Made by a program: the position numbers and the translations under genes | Origin: Dolomedes plantarius | Lineage: Eukaryota > Arthropoda > Arachnida > Araneae > Dolomedidae | Length of the DNA stretch: 64,000 nucleotides | Direction: 5' to 3' | Assembly: GCA_907164885.2 (NCBI GenBank) | Contig: OU015496.1 | Span: forward strand, 186,953,281 to 187,017,280 | Shown: positions 54,641 to 64,000 of the stretch, in pieces | Layout of the letters: each line of letters opens with the position of its first letter | How positions within the stretch are numbered: position 1 is the first letter of the stretch | The notes under the pieces: model-generated | The model's input: only the letters and a program-made list of their open reading frames with translations | Told to the model about the DNA's origin: nothing | Databases searched by the model: none

Positions 54641-55389
54641 CCTAAGTGAACCGGTGAAAGAAAGAGGGTTCACGGCAACCATGATCCACTTTATTTGATG
54701 CACAGCAGCCTGTTGCCTTTGTGAATGGAGTCTCTTGCATGAGCCATTCTTTTCCAGCAAAAGCAATCGAATAATGACGTCCCGTTGAATGCGGTTCTCT
54801 AAGCATGGGTTTCATTCCGAACCAAGCCATCGGAGTGATATGGGATCAACAAATAACTGCTGTGACCATCCCCTAACTTTGAACAAAAATGATGCGTTTC
54901 TAGTGCCTATTTTTAAAATTTTCTCATCGAGAAGGAAAATTTCCCAGCGCGTAAAAGTGTGAAATGGCTCTTTTGGGCTCGAAACGTTTTAACAGATTTC
55001 GAAAAAATTGAGCGAACTAGAAGAATTTTAAAAAAAACTCGAGTGCTTCTCTTTGGTTTACAAACCTTTTGAATACGGTATAAAAAGATCATTTCTAGGT
55101 TATCCATGTTTTATTAAAGCGGTAGTAGGATTTAACACATTGATTATTCAGAAATAATCCCTGTTTTTTGTTTTTAAAAGAAATCGAGATTTTGAGAATT
55201 TACTGAAAGAATAAAACATAATCGAATTGTATTATTTTTCTTCTATAAAAAGAGTGAAATAGTATTTCTTTGTGAGATATGTTGATAGTCTTTCGGATCA
55301 TTTGTATTCTTAAAATGTAATGAAACAATCTTTTAAGATATATATCTGCCTACGTTCGGAGCGCTTTTTTTCAAAAATGTGCAGTTCTA
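54641..55389. other. No gene recognised
   Basis: The minus ORFs at 54642-54830 and 54913-55107 lack domains. Confidence 0.45.
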
Positions 55390-55393
55390 TTAA

Positions 55394-55447
55394 CCTTTTC
55401 CTTACGGGGTGGGATAGCATGTATCCCAGGAATACGAGCCCAAGAAC

Positions 55448-55482
<35 letters not shown>

Positions 55483-55569
55483 CATCCTTACTGGCCACTC
55501 TTATAAAGGGGGTAGGAAATTTCCCTTTCTAAAGAGGGATTCGGAAAAATGGGCCCCGTAAGCTAAAGG
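55394..55569. mobile_element. piggyBac-like MITE, 176 bp
   Basis: CCTTTTCCTTACGGGG and the inverse of CCCCGTAAGCTAAAGG form 16-bp ends. TTAA flanks both sides exactly (55390-55393 and 55570-55573), the signature of piggyBac. It carries a (TA)n tract at 55450-55480 and the palindromic GGGATAGCATGTATCCC. Confidence 0.92.
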
Positions 55570-55626
55570 TTAAGAACATATATTTTTAGTTCAAATGTAG
55601 TATAAAATAATGAAAAAACAAATTTC

Positions 55627-55918
55627 AGGTAGTCTCTTCTAACGAAACTACTGCGGGTTATTAACGTAGGATTACTTATCGTTGCCTACCTCTTTTGTAT
55701 GTATATATGTATGTATGTGTTATGTACATATATGTATGTATAAATGTGTACATACGTATGTGTATATATGTATGTCAAAGTTTTGGCGCATTTTGGTACT
55801 TTGTTGTTGAACTGTTTACTGATTGCGCAAGCGATACAAACTGGGTTTGGCACCTTGCTAAAATTATAACTTTGCTTTCCGGGGACCGTTATGGAGGAAC
55901 GTTATCCTACGTTAAAAG
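55627..55918 (+). repeat. Repeat E, copy 2
   Basis: It aligns with 46917-47250 but lacks the segment corresponding to about 47177-47211. It ends at CCTACGTTAAAA, shortly before the broken Tc1. Confidence 0.85.
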
Positions 55919-55963
55919 CACATAAAATCAGTCGTGGCTGCAATGTCCTCAAAGTTCTCAAAT

Positions 55964-56782
55964 TTACCTCTGGAGGTGCGCAGAGTCGCGCAGTTCAGAG
56001 TCGCGCAGAAGAGAACGCTCGTCCACATGTGGACGAGCGTTCTCTTCTTGATAAATGGCACCTGGGCGACTTGATAGCCTAGGCAGTACAACTGGCGTTA
56101 AAACCTCGTCCACGTAACTGCGTGCCGTCAAAGTGCGTTGAAGGACGACTAGAGGTGATCGTGTGTCCCAACAAATCGCTCCCCACACTGTCGCACCTGG
56201 TGTAATCGCCGTATGCTTCTCGACAACAAATGTCGGATCGGACCGGTGGCCTGACCGCCTCCACACGCGTATGCGCTGGTCATCAGCATTGGGACTGAAT
56301 CGAGATTCATCGCTGAAGATCACATACCTCCAGCCGGTCAGACTCCAGCTTGCCCGAAGTCGGCAAAAATCCAATTGCCTATGATGTGGGGTCAGTGGCA
56401 GGCGTCTTAATGGACGTCGGCTCCTTATACCTGCGTCGACCAGTCGTCTCCGAATGGTTTCCCTTAATACCACCGGATATCTGGAAGGTGGTAAATGGCA
56501 TCGAACCGATTCTAGCGACGTTGTTGGTGCGGAAGTGGCCGCTCTTATGATTGCGCGATCCTCGCGCGCATTTGTGTTCCTGGGACGACCTGGCCTTCCG
56601 CGACTGTAGACTATCCCTTCCGTGATCCATTGTTGCCAACACCGAGCAACTACCATATAGCTCTGACCGAGGTGGCGGCCGATACGCCTGTTCGACCAAC
56701 CTGCTTCTCTGAGGACTACTATACGCCCCCTCTCAAAGTCCGACAATCGTTCGTACTGTCGCCGGTTACGTCTCAGAGTCAT
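55964..56782 (-). pseudogene. Tc1-family transposase, C-terminally truncated, 272 codons
   Basis: It starts at ATG 56782 with MTLRRNRRQYERLSDFERG, a start very common in spider Tc1-like proteins. Two helix-turn-helix units (ERGRIVVLREAGWSNRRIG and the region around SLESVRCHL) bracket the GRPGRPR hook. The first catalytic Asp is in VIFSDESRFS. The box near the second Asp reads YQEENARPH instead of the usual Q-Q-D-N, so that Asp is replaced. About eight residues later the frame enters the palindrome and ends in an unrelated tail (RDSELRDSAHLQR). The third acidic residue is absent. There are no stops or shifts over 250 codons before the break, so the break may be the main lesion. Confidence 0.92.
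56007..56048. repeat. 42-bp perfect palindrome at the Tc1 break
   Basis: The arms of 21 bp (AGAAGAGAACGCTCGTCCACA and its complement) meet without spacer at ACATGT. One arm is Tc1 coding sequence (N-A-R-P-H). The other is its inverted copy, attached to foreign DNA. Confidence 0.97.
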
Positions 56783-57025
56783 CTCTAGTCACAATACCGT
56801 CCATCTAAGTCGACAGATTTGTTTGAATAACCCTATGGCACGAGCAATCATGCTTTTAAACTCTCCCAGCTGCGGATCTCATATGCGCATAGAGCGCTTA
56901 CCCTTGTCTCATTGGCGTCGAAATTTTAGTCATTTGCACATATCTTACAAGACTACATTCCTGCCAAGTTTCGTGATAGTAGCTCGATTTCATCTGGGTG
57001 CATATAATTTTTTTGTGACAGCGTG

Positions 57026-57267
57026 TACATACATTTCGCAAAAATCATACAAAAGAGGAGCAAAAGTCCTTAATTTATTGCTGAGTTGAATCTATGTAAA
57101 TCAAAAGTTATCAAGTGTACGGTTCGGAAAATCTACGATAGAAATTCGTTGTAACTCTTACAGTTTTGTATGTTAAATTTCAATGGTCGTTGTGGATTAT
57201 ATGCAATCTCCAACCATGATTATAACACAAAGATTTGGGTGTTATCGTCTACAAATATTATTTACTT
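57026..57267. other. No gene recognised
   Basis: Short spacer between the Tc1 and the hairpin cluster. Confidence 0.5.
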
Positions 57268-57410
57268 GGTGGCCCGTGCGACACTTTAGCACGGGCCACC
57301 TAGCTAAAGTGTCGTATTTTAAAATGCTAATCGCAACTAATAGCTTGCGATTAGCATTTTAAAATACGATAGCATTTTAAAATACCACTTTAGCATTTTA
57401 AAATACGATA
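57268..57410. repeat. Cluster of strong, partly alternative hairpins
   Basis: Stem 1: GGTGGCCCGTGC (57268-57279) pairs with 57289-57300. Stem 2: CGACACTTTAGC (57279-57290) pairs with GCTAAAGTGTCG (57303-57314) and overlaps stem 1, so the two cannot form together. Stem 3: 25-nt arms 57312-57336 and 57345-57369 (TATTTTAAAATGCTAATCGC) with an 8-nt loop. Two more copies of GCATTTTAAAATAC follow to about 57408. No ORF lies in or next to it. Confidence 0.9.
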
Positions 57411-57825
57411 ATATACCGAGGATGGTGGTTTGAAGTAGGATCAAAGAAGAACCGGTTCATTTGTAGCCATTGTTTATTTGTGAAATAACAATGGTGCGTA
57501 AGGATAATACAAATCCTAGTACAAAACGCCTTTGGCCACAATATTGGAGGTGGAGCATAGGACAAAACAGGGAACATGAGATATGTACACGTCAAAACAC
57601 CTTTGTAGATAATATTAAAAGTTAAATATGACACAAACTCGTGGAAAATGTGATAGTTACATTGCAAATCCTCTTTGTGTACACTATTTGACCGTGCCGT
57701 TTCGACTCATCCAGGGAAAGACTTTAAGGCCAAAGTCAATTTTTCGCTTCGATTTTTAAACAAACAATACAATGTGTCATTCTGAATTAACAATTCGTCA
57801 GAAGCGGAGAATCTTTATAATGGTA
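57411..57825. other. No gene recognised
   Basis: An 89-codon minus ORF at 57398-57667 without a domain is the longest. Confidence 0.5.
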
Positions 57826-58325
57826 CCTCATTCATCGATTTTGTTTAAGTATGAAGGGAGAGAAAGGGATCGTCACAAAAAATCCCCTTCTAGAAATAAT
57901 ATATATGGTTTTTCCATGCAAAAAGAATAATGCACACGTACACGGATGTTGCCAATAAAGAAATTCATTAATGAAATCACAGAATGATTAAAAAGCAAAC
58001 TATTTTTAAATTTAAAAGCTCATAGAGATTGATAACGGTAAAATAAAAAAAAAGCTAGCGTGTGTTATCTAGGGGAAGAAAAATTGTTTATAATGTTTAT
58101 ACTTCGATACATTTAATTTATAATTAAACAAACAATAAGAGTGTAATTATAAATTAATAATTCGCATGAAGCGGAGATCTTAATCTTTAAAATGGTACCT
58201 CATTTATCGATTTTGTTAAGTATTATTCTTTTTCATGGAAAAACCATATATTATTTCTAGAAGAGGATTTTTTGTGACGATCCCTTTCTCTCCCTTCATA
58301 CTTAACGAAAATCGATGAATGAAGT
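57826..58325. repeat. Inverted repeat with arms of about 105 bp
   Basis: The segment 57826-57935 recurs inverted at about 58216-58325. Shared parts include GAGAGAAAGGGATCGTCACA, TCTAGAAATAATATAT and GGTTTTTCCATG. In addition, AAGCGGAGA...ATGGTACCTCATT(C/T)ATCGATTTTG is repeated directly at 57799 and 58170, so the structure mixes inverted and direct copies. Confidence 0.85.
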
Positions 58326-59457
58326 GAGAAAAAGTGATAAAACAAACAAAAAAACCTTTTAGAAATAATATATATAGATTGTAAATCATTATTTATTCTA
58401 TCAACGGAGGGCGAATTTGATATGCAACATTATCTGTGGATTACGTTTTACTTCCCAGATGTCCCAGTATACATGAGCATGGGAGCGGTAGTTTAACAAA
58501 GCATACCTAGCGTTTTCACCAATAATTGCATTGATTAAAAATAAAATAAAAATTAACACTGGGTGTATTTAAAATCTTATAAGAGATTTTTTAAAAATAA
58601 TTTTTCCATGTGATTCTAAACTTACTTTAAATTATATTAAACTTCGCTAGTAAGCATACGTTTCAAATGGATGAATGTGATATATTAGATCGAGTTGTTT
58701 CGCTGAGTTGCTTTTGACATGACGTAGCGAAACGGTTTATTCGTGAAACAACGCCTTTTTATAGATCACCAACAGACCTACCAAAAAAAAAAAAAAAAAA
58801 AAAAAAAAGCTTTCGTTTATGATAGTAAGTTGACAAAAAAATGAGGAAACTGCTCAACTCTCCTCATCATCCATTCGTTTGTATCAAAATTTCCCGGAAT
58901 TGTCTGCCTCGCGTGTGTGGCCTTCACCGTCGTTATGTTCGAATCCCGTAATTATATATATCGTGCAAAAAGGATACGCGCATGCGTGGGAAGATGAAAG
59001 AAAGAAACTAGAAATGTGGGCGTTTTTTGGAAAATTTTCGACAATGGCGATAGACTCTGATGGGAAAACGAGGCGGCCGAGTGCAGGTTACGAACGGCGA
59101 TGTGTACCAGATTGTTTTTCCACTGGACTCGTGATGCGAGTGGGTTTTTAGATGAGCGATATTCTTTTACTCAGTAACAAATGCAAGGAAACGAGGCCCC
59201 CCCCCCCTTTATAAATTTTTGTGTTCATGAACCCAATTCTCCAGGGGTGACGATAGAGGGCAGGCACGGTGGAAAAACATTCTCACCGGGTCATAGTTCT
59301 CCGGGTCCTTCTTTTGGGCTGTCCACAATCTTATAAGTTCATGGTCCTGAGCATCTCGTTTTGTCGGGACAAACTTTTTGGACATAGTTTTCTTCACGAT
59401 ATTCCTCAGTTACACGGTGGTGTGTCCCAAAACGTTTGATGAGGTTTATCTATTTGA
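58326..59457. other. No gene; poly-A tract
   Basis: A pure run of 26 A lies at 58783-58808 and could be the tail of a retroposed sequence, but nothing upstream is recognised. TATGTTCGAATCCCG at about 58932 is B-box-like without an A-box. The 90-codon ORF at 58879-59151 has no domain. A 10-bp C-run lies at about 59198. Confidence 0.45.
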
Positions 59458-60601
59458 CAGCAGCGTACGCCGAAATTTTCAAAGGGGGGGGGGGGGTTGC
59501 TATGAAAGAATAGTTTTGAGCAATCAGTGCAAAGCTTAAACCTAATTAAATAATACAGTAACCACCGCTTATAGTGATCAGTGGTTATAATAATCAACCG
59601 TTTATAAGAATCAATATCGCGAAAACAAAAACAAATGTATTATTTCCATGTTAAAATTTTCGCTTTAAAAAATCAACCTACCGGTTTTAAGAATCAGTTT
59701 ACACTCTTCGCTTTCCTTTAATTTTTCAAAAAAAGCCACTTAAACCCTCAAAAGGCACGAAGTTCTTTCTTTTTTTTTAAGAATGATTGATAAGATGTGG
59801 ATGGAATATAATCATAAAATTCATCCCTTCCTTTGTTAGACATAACATAATAGTTTCCCCTTAAACGCTTTTAGCACAACACTGTCTTATTAGCTTGACC
59901 CAGGGGCATCTTTACCCGTCCGGGTCCGATTTCACTTTTCTCCACTGACAAACAAATATAGGGACTCTTTTTTTTTCCCACCTTCCACATCCCGGTTGCG
60001 GCTTCCTGGACCCTGAAACACATAAATCTTCGGCGAAGTGTCCACTATGACTTAGGAAAACGTGACATTAGTAGATTCAGCACGTTATCAAACCGTGAAA
60101 CGTAAGCTAGAAGGTGAATCTTCGTCTGAGACTATTTATATTGAGAGAGGTATAAACAGCCTCCTGAAAACTTCATTACGTCAAACTACCACAGAAAACT
60201 TTTTCTTGCTCTCTTCCTGTAGTTGAAATGTTAAAACTGTTAAGCAGGTATGTTGTAACAAATACTGGATTTTTTTCCTTCTCTTACTGTAATCATGTGT
60301 ATTTACTTATAGGTCTAGAAATTAAGTTGTATTTTTAAAATTATAAAAAATAATTTTATTAAAAGATAATTAACGTAAATTAAGGAGAATTTTAAGGTGA
60401 AGTATCTAATATATGTATATATAGGTGTGTGTGTGTGCCTGTCCAAAAACCTAAATTTCGGCTATAAGAATCAACCGCTTATAAGAATCAAAAGCAGTAA
60501 TAACAAACGTGATTCTTATAAGCGGAAATCACTATGTAATCAGAACCAATGGGTTTTTTTTAAACCCCCATCAACCCCCCCCCCCCCTGCGTATGCCACT
60601 G
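59458..60601. mobile_element. hAT MITE split by a Tigger-like element
   Basis: CAGCAGCGTACGCCGAAA and the inverse TGCGTATGCCACTG are the ends. The flanks carry the exact duplication CTATTTGA (59450-59457 and 60602-60609). Without the nested element it would be about 165 bp, with G- and C-runs at its inner parts. Confidence 0.92.
59556..60536. mobile_element. Tigger/pogo-like non-autonomous element, 981 bp
   Basis: CAGTAACCACCGCTTATAG and the inverse of CTTATAAGCGGAAATCACTATG are imperfect ends flanked by TA (59554-59555 and 60537-60538). Repeated CGCTTATAAGAATCAA motifs occur in both subterminal zones. No transposase is recognised. Confidence 0.8.
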
Positions 60602-60872
60602 CTATTTGACCAACAAACCAAGATGATAAAGAAAAATTGATTAATTGTATTTGAGATTGCATCGCTGGAATTACTACAAAAATGCAACGAATCTGTTTTT
60701 AGAGGTTCGTTCATTAAAGATGAGAGTGGATCCCAATGATGTTGGTACGTAGTTAAATTAGGGGCTTTTTCAGATACTCTCCCAAAATTTGGATCAAATA
60801 TTTATTCCAGTGCATTAACCAAAAACGGATCCTACGCATCTCTCGATAGTTTTCTCTGGATGTGTCTGTTAC

Positions 60873-61318
60873 CATAGGCGTAGCGTCGGGGGGGATTCCC
60901 CCCCCCCAAACTTAACTTGAAGTAAATTAAAACGTTCATAGAAGTTCAGTTAAAATCGGAAAAATGTAGAAAACTTTTAAGAAAGTTGGTTTTTGCCTGC
61001 TTTTTCAAACTGAAACTGAAGATTCCGATTATGTCTTTAGCTTTAACGTAGTTTTTAACAATATGATCCATAATAAAAATTCGATGCTATATTTTTTTTT
61101 CTCATTATATTTATATTATATTTATTTTTCTCATCGTATAACTTTTAAATACTACTCAAACATCAATTCTATTGTTATCCAATTTTAAAAGAATCATAAT
61201 ATTTCATATTTTAAGGACCGTGGGGCAGTCAATGCGCTGAGGAGGGCCCTAACTGAATTCAATTCGTGCCCCCCCCCCCCAAAAAAAAAAAAAAAGTTAG
61301 AAGCACGCTACGCCTATG
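60873..61318. mobile_element. hAT MITE of the CATAGGCGTAGCG type, 446 bp
   Basis: CATAGGCGTAGCGTCGGG and the inverse CACGCTACGCCTATG are the ends. The flanks carry the exact 8-bp duplication TCTGTTAC (60865-60872 and 61319-61326). It holds G- and C-runs and an A-run next to the right end. Confidence 0.94.
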
Positions 61319-61326
61319 TCTGTTAC

Positions 61327-62173
61327 GGTATAACAGCTATGCTGCAGTGTATTTCCTCCGATTTGGGGTGCTAGTATAGGTAGCGTTTTGAAATGAGTGG
61401 AATAAGCTTGGGACATTTGACTTTGTAAATTATAGCAAGGTTCGGAAAGCAGTTACCTGCGGGCTACAAGTACTTACCGATACATTTGGGCCCTTCCGCT
61501 GGTGGAAAGTATAACTAACTGTAAATACGTCCGGAATGTACGAGTATGTAGCCCCATTTCCTATTATATCGAAGAAAAGCTAGATCTCCTCGGTTATGGG
61601 AATCTTACCCACTTTCTTCCCCGAGACTGTATCTAGGCAAAATGACATGTTCACAATTCTCCTAGTTTAAAAATGCATCAGATTTAATTAAGATGGGAGA
61701 AATTGGGATAACTGAAGCTGATTAAGTGAATAGAAAAGAGAGAGATAACCGTCAACTTTTATTTATATAATTGCACCAAAAGAAAGGAAAATTTCTGATA
61801 GCTTTTCTTAAAGAATGAAACCTGCGCACTATTTTGGTGAAAATATTTTACGAATGAATGTCGCATACTGCTAACGGAAGTGAGGAACTAAGGCCTAGTT
61901 TCTCTCAAACTACATTCTGTTTTCGTTTGACGCTGAGAGGTCTTGAAATTGTCATTGTGATCATTGTCTTTCCTATCCTTTTCTGAGAGTTTTTTAGTAC
62001 AGAATAAAAGAGCCTCTTTTGACTCTTCTCGGGCTTTGAGAAACATTGAGTTGGACGCCCCCTACGAAGCCGCTTATTCCATGGCAATTTTTATTGGCCA
62101 CGGGGATGTACTGATCAAACTACTCATTGGCCATGCGGTTAGTGGATATGATGGGGAGAGGGACCAAATGGGA
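61327..62173. other. No gene recognised; apparently unique
   Basis: Two ATTGGCCA(C/T)G boxes (inverse CCAAT type) lie at about 62093 and 62126, 33 bp apart, in a less AT-rich part, and an 88-codon ORF runs at 61964-62230. This could be a promoter or first exon, but nothing decisive is visible. Confidence 0.4.
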
Positions 62174-62181
62174 TCCATTTT

Positions 62182-62916
62182 CAGTGTTGCCAACATGGGG
62201 GTTTTTCCCCTAAATTTGGGGGTAAGTTAGATGAAAAGGGGTGTTTTTAGGGGCCACTTTTTTTAGGGGAATTTTGTGGGGGGGGGGGAACATTTTTTAA
62301 TAGTTTGTGCAATCGAGACGCGTTTTTTTATTAGATTTTAAGTTCCATACATATGTCAAATGTAAATAAACCTACATTTCATTATGTCAGTGTGCATTTT
62401 CTATTTATTTCAATTTATCTCTCAAACCAGAATATTCTGGCCTATTTGGAACCAGAATTTATTTTAGAAAGGTCAGGGGTGTCCAACCCGAGTACCGCAT
62501 GCGGCCCAGAAAGAGCGCTCAAAGCGAAAATAAAATATCAATAGCCCGCCGCGACGGACTAAATGATTTTTTAGTCTCCACTTCAATTGACCCAGACATT
62601 GATGCAGTAGTTTCTAATATTCAATGCCAAATATCACATAAATTTTAGGACTCCAATAGTTATCTTTATAAGTATAAATAAAATTTATAATGAAATATGT
62701 TAACTATATTATACTTTTTTTACTCATTAACTATTTTTAATGTTAAGAATATTTTTGTGCGGCCCAAAACAATTTGTTTTTATTTCAATGTGGCCCAATG
62801 AAGATAAAAGGTTGGACACCCCTGGTCTAGGGTGATCTCAAGTTGATGTTAGGGGGAAACAGGGGGATTTCGAGATGGCGCTAGGGGGAGGCGGTTCGTA
62901 GAGGTTGGCAACACTG
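62182..62916. mobile_element. hAT element of the CAGTGTTGCCAAC type with a nested MITE
   Basis: CAGTGTTGCCAAC and its exact inverse GTTGGCAACACTG (with one extra base inward) bound the element, flanked by the exact duplication TCCATTTT (62174-62181 and 62917-62924). It holds G-rich subterminal blocks. Confidence 0.93.
62474..62824. mobile_element. Nested hAT-like MITE, 351 bp
   Basis: CAGGGGTGTCCAACC and its exact inverse GGTTGGACACCCCTG are the ends. Subterminal GCGGCCCA motifs are on both sides. The flanks do not show an 8-bp duplication, so the insertion is old or the flank was altered. Confidence 0.82.
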
Positions 62917-63108
62917 TCCATTTTATCCCTGTCCTTCGGACGTTCCGAGAAACAGTCCGCAAATTCGGTTTGTAGTGTGAGAACACTTTCATGGTTGTTC
63001 TCAAAGTTCCACATTTTTATTTATACGTAATGTTATATGTAGAGCCTAAATTTCGGGGTTTCCCCCATCCCCTTTCTAACGTCCCTGGCAGAAGACAACA
63101 GGCATATA

Positions 63109-63388
63109 AACTTAAAACTCACGGCGCAACAGTCCGATGTGGACCGGGGCCGGCGGTACCCATCTCCGCTTTCGTAACCGTGGGCTTGGGGTGCCATACA
63201 GCATATGTCTCAGTCAGGTGGTCAACCTGACGTGGGACCCCCAGAGTTTAGTTCCCAAGCATGCTTGGTACTCATTTTATCGACCCACTGAAGGGATGAA
63301 AGGCTGAGTCGACCTTGCCCAGTCACAGGGTTGAACCCTGGACCTGTGGGATGGCAGCTTGACGCTTTTAACCACTACGCCACCGGGC
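63109..63388 (-). mobile_element. tRNA-derived SINE (family beta), uninterrupted
   Basis: The minus-strand head is GCCCGGTGGCGTAGTGG (A-box) and CAGGGTTCAACCCTG the B-box region. The body matches the split copy at 8380-8850, including AAGCATGCTTGG and TCAGTCAGGTGGTCAACC on the plus strand. Confidence 0.8.
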
Positions 63389-63864
63389 TTCACAACAGGC
63401 ATATATTAGGCCAATTACTGAAGCTTATACAAGTCAGCGTCAGAACTGCCAGTTTTGGTCTCCAGATTGGCGAGGAGATAACAACAATCACTTTCGCAAA
63501 TCTGTTCGAAAGTCCTGCAGGCGCGATCATTGTGACGGGTGGTATTCATAAATCCTTATTTTCATATGATGTAATTGTGGATTTCATCGGTGAAGTGTTG
63601 TATAGGCCACGCCAATATCAATTGTATCATATCGTTTTCTATGAAATAAAAAAAAAAATTGTGTTTTTTTTTTGTTTAATTTACAAAAAAAAGGGGCAAC
63701 TATTGACAAAAATATGTGCACTCATGACGTCTAATCTAAGTACCTCTGATAGGTCGGGAGAGCCCACGATTCATGACTATGGGCAGAATTAATTAGTGCC
63801 TTCTCGACGATCCTCTTTCGAAAATCGTGGTCGAATGTGGAAAACGAGAATTTTTCCTCTGTAG
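63389..63864. other. Flank of the candidate exon, likely intronic or 5' sequence
   Basis: The plus ORF at 63331-63792 (153 codons) begins inside the SINE and shows no domain. The stretch 63400-63620 is less AT-rich than average. It ends with the pyrimidine tract and TAG that precede the candidate exon. Confidence 0.4.
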
Positions 63865-64000
63865 AGATGGAACAAGTTTTTGAGATATTAGGTAGATGGC
63901 CTCGTTTCGCCGTGCCCGAAAACGATAAGGAGATATTACCGCCCAAAGTGCGCACACCAGAGCAAATTCGAAACGCAAATCCATACGCCTGCATCGGTAT
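63865..64000 (+). CDS. Candidate host exon, open to the window edge
   Basis: TTTTTCCTCTGTAG at 63851-63864 is a good 3' splice site: a pyrimidine tract, then TAG. The exon would start AG and then ATG at 63867-63869, and the frame stays open for 44 codons to the end of the window. It reads MEQVFEILGRWPRFAVPEN, then KEILPPKVRTPEQIRNANPY. The codons are balanced and much less AT-rich than the surroundings, which is unlike the random ORFs here. The frame is also open upstream to 63777, so the reading frame alone does not set the boundary. I do not recognise the family. An 87-codon minus ORF (63731-63994) overlaps but looks less protein-like. It could be a first coding exon or an internal one. Confidence 0.45.

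Larger units (their letters stand above)
55964..57025 (-). mobile_element. Tc1-family transposon, truncated at its 3' end
   Basis: The 5' side is intact: the terminal GCGTG at 57025 is followed by TA, and the inverse reads CACGCTGTCACAAAAAAAT. The transposase begins 243 bp inward. The 3' side ends at the palindrome at 56007-56048, beyond which the sequence is unrelated to Tc1, so about 0.4 kb of the element is missing. Confidence 0.85.

Noticed and set aside
58783..58808. Processed pseudogene marked by a 26-bp A-run
   Set aside because: No coding similarity upstream and no target duplication flanking the run could be found.
63331..63792. 153-codon ORF near the right edge
   Set aside because: It starts inside the SINE, has no domain, and ends in poly-A/T-driven KKK and FFF runs. 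I prefer the exon candidate at 63865.

Overview
The window looks like non-coding, repeat-dense nuclear DNA from an animal, most likely an arthropod and plausibly a spider. It is AT-rich, has no operon-like coding structure, and its recognisable proteins are nearly all broken transposases or retroelement fragments: Tc1, DD37D mariner (maT-like), a DUF4817-type mariner, Tigger/pogo, hAT, a LINE RNase H and a BEL/Pao C-terminus. The spider assignment rests on my memory of similar Tc1, BEL and LINE proteins in spider genomes and is inference. No tRNA, rRNA or complete host gene was seen. The only candidate host coding sequence is a partial exon at the extreme right edge (63865-64000), which follows a clean 3' splice site and stays open to the end.

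Layout. 1-9.8 kb: half a Harbinger-like MITE, a tRNA-derived SINE, a hAT-like element with a 14-bp minisatellite, a piggyBac-like end, a copy of the main dispersed repeat (repeat A), and a second SINE split by a hAT MITE. 9.8-16 kb: repeat B, then a hAT-like shell around a DD37D mariner with a nearly intact transposase, then a Tigger-like shell around a hAT element carrying a short BED zinc-finger ORF. 16-22 kb: repeat A copies around a BEL/Pao remnant, a SINE, a decayed mariner and a hAT dimerisation-domain relic. 22-31 kb: pogo/Tigger-type elements, a Tigger C-terminal relic, a LINE C-terminus and a duplicated repeat (D) that serves as an empty-site reference for later insertions. 31-36 kb: hAT MITEs, a large compound inverted repeat and a SINE split by a MITE. 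36.4-39.2 kb: hAT shell > repeat A > Tc1 with long TIRs. 40-46 kb: several hAT elements, one nested three deep. 46-51 kb: repeat E, a 1-kb solo LTR with 4-bp target duplication, a long-TIR MITE and a SINE next to a MITE-in-MITE. 53-58.4 kb: direct repeats with a palindromic GCGCATGC motif, an LTR-like block, a piggyBac MITE, a Tc1 with a 42-bp perfect palindrome at its break, a cluster of strong hairpins and a long inverted repeat. 59-64 kb: three more hAT elements (two of them nested hosts), a SINE and the candidate exon.

The elements do not form a pathway. Their relations are stratigraphic: target-site duplications (8 bp for hAT, TA for Tc1/mariner/pogo, TTAA for piggyBac, 3 bp for Harbinger-like, 4 bp for the LTR) allow much of the insertion order to be reconstructed. 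Boundaries with TSDs are reliable; internal names for repeats A-F are labels used only in this answer.
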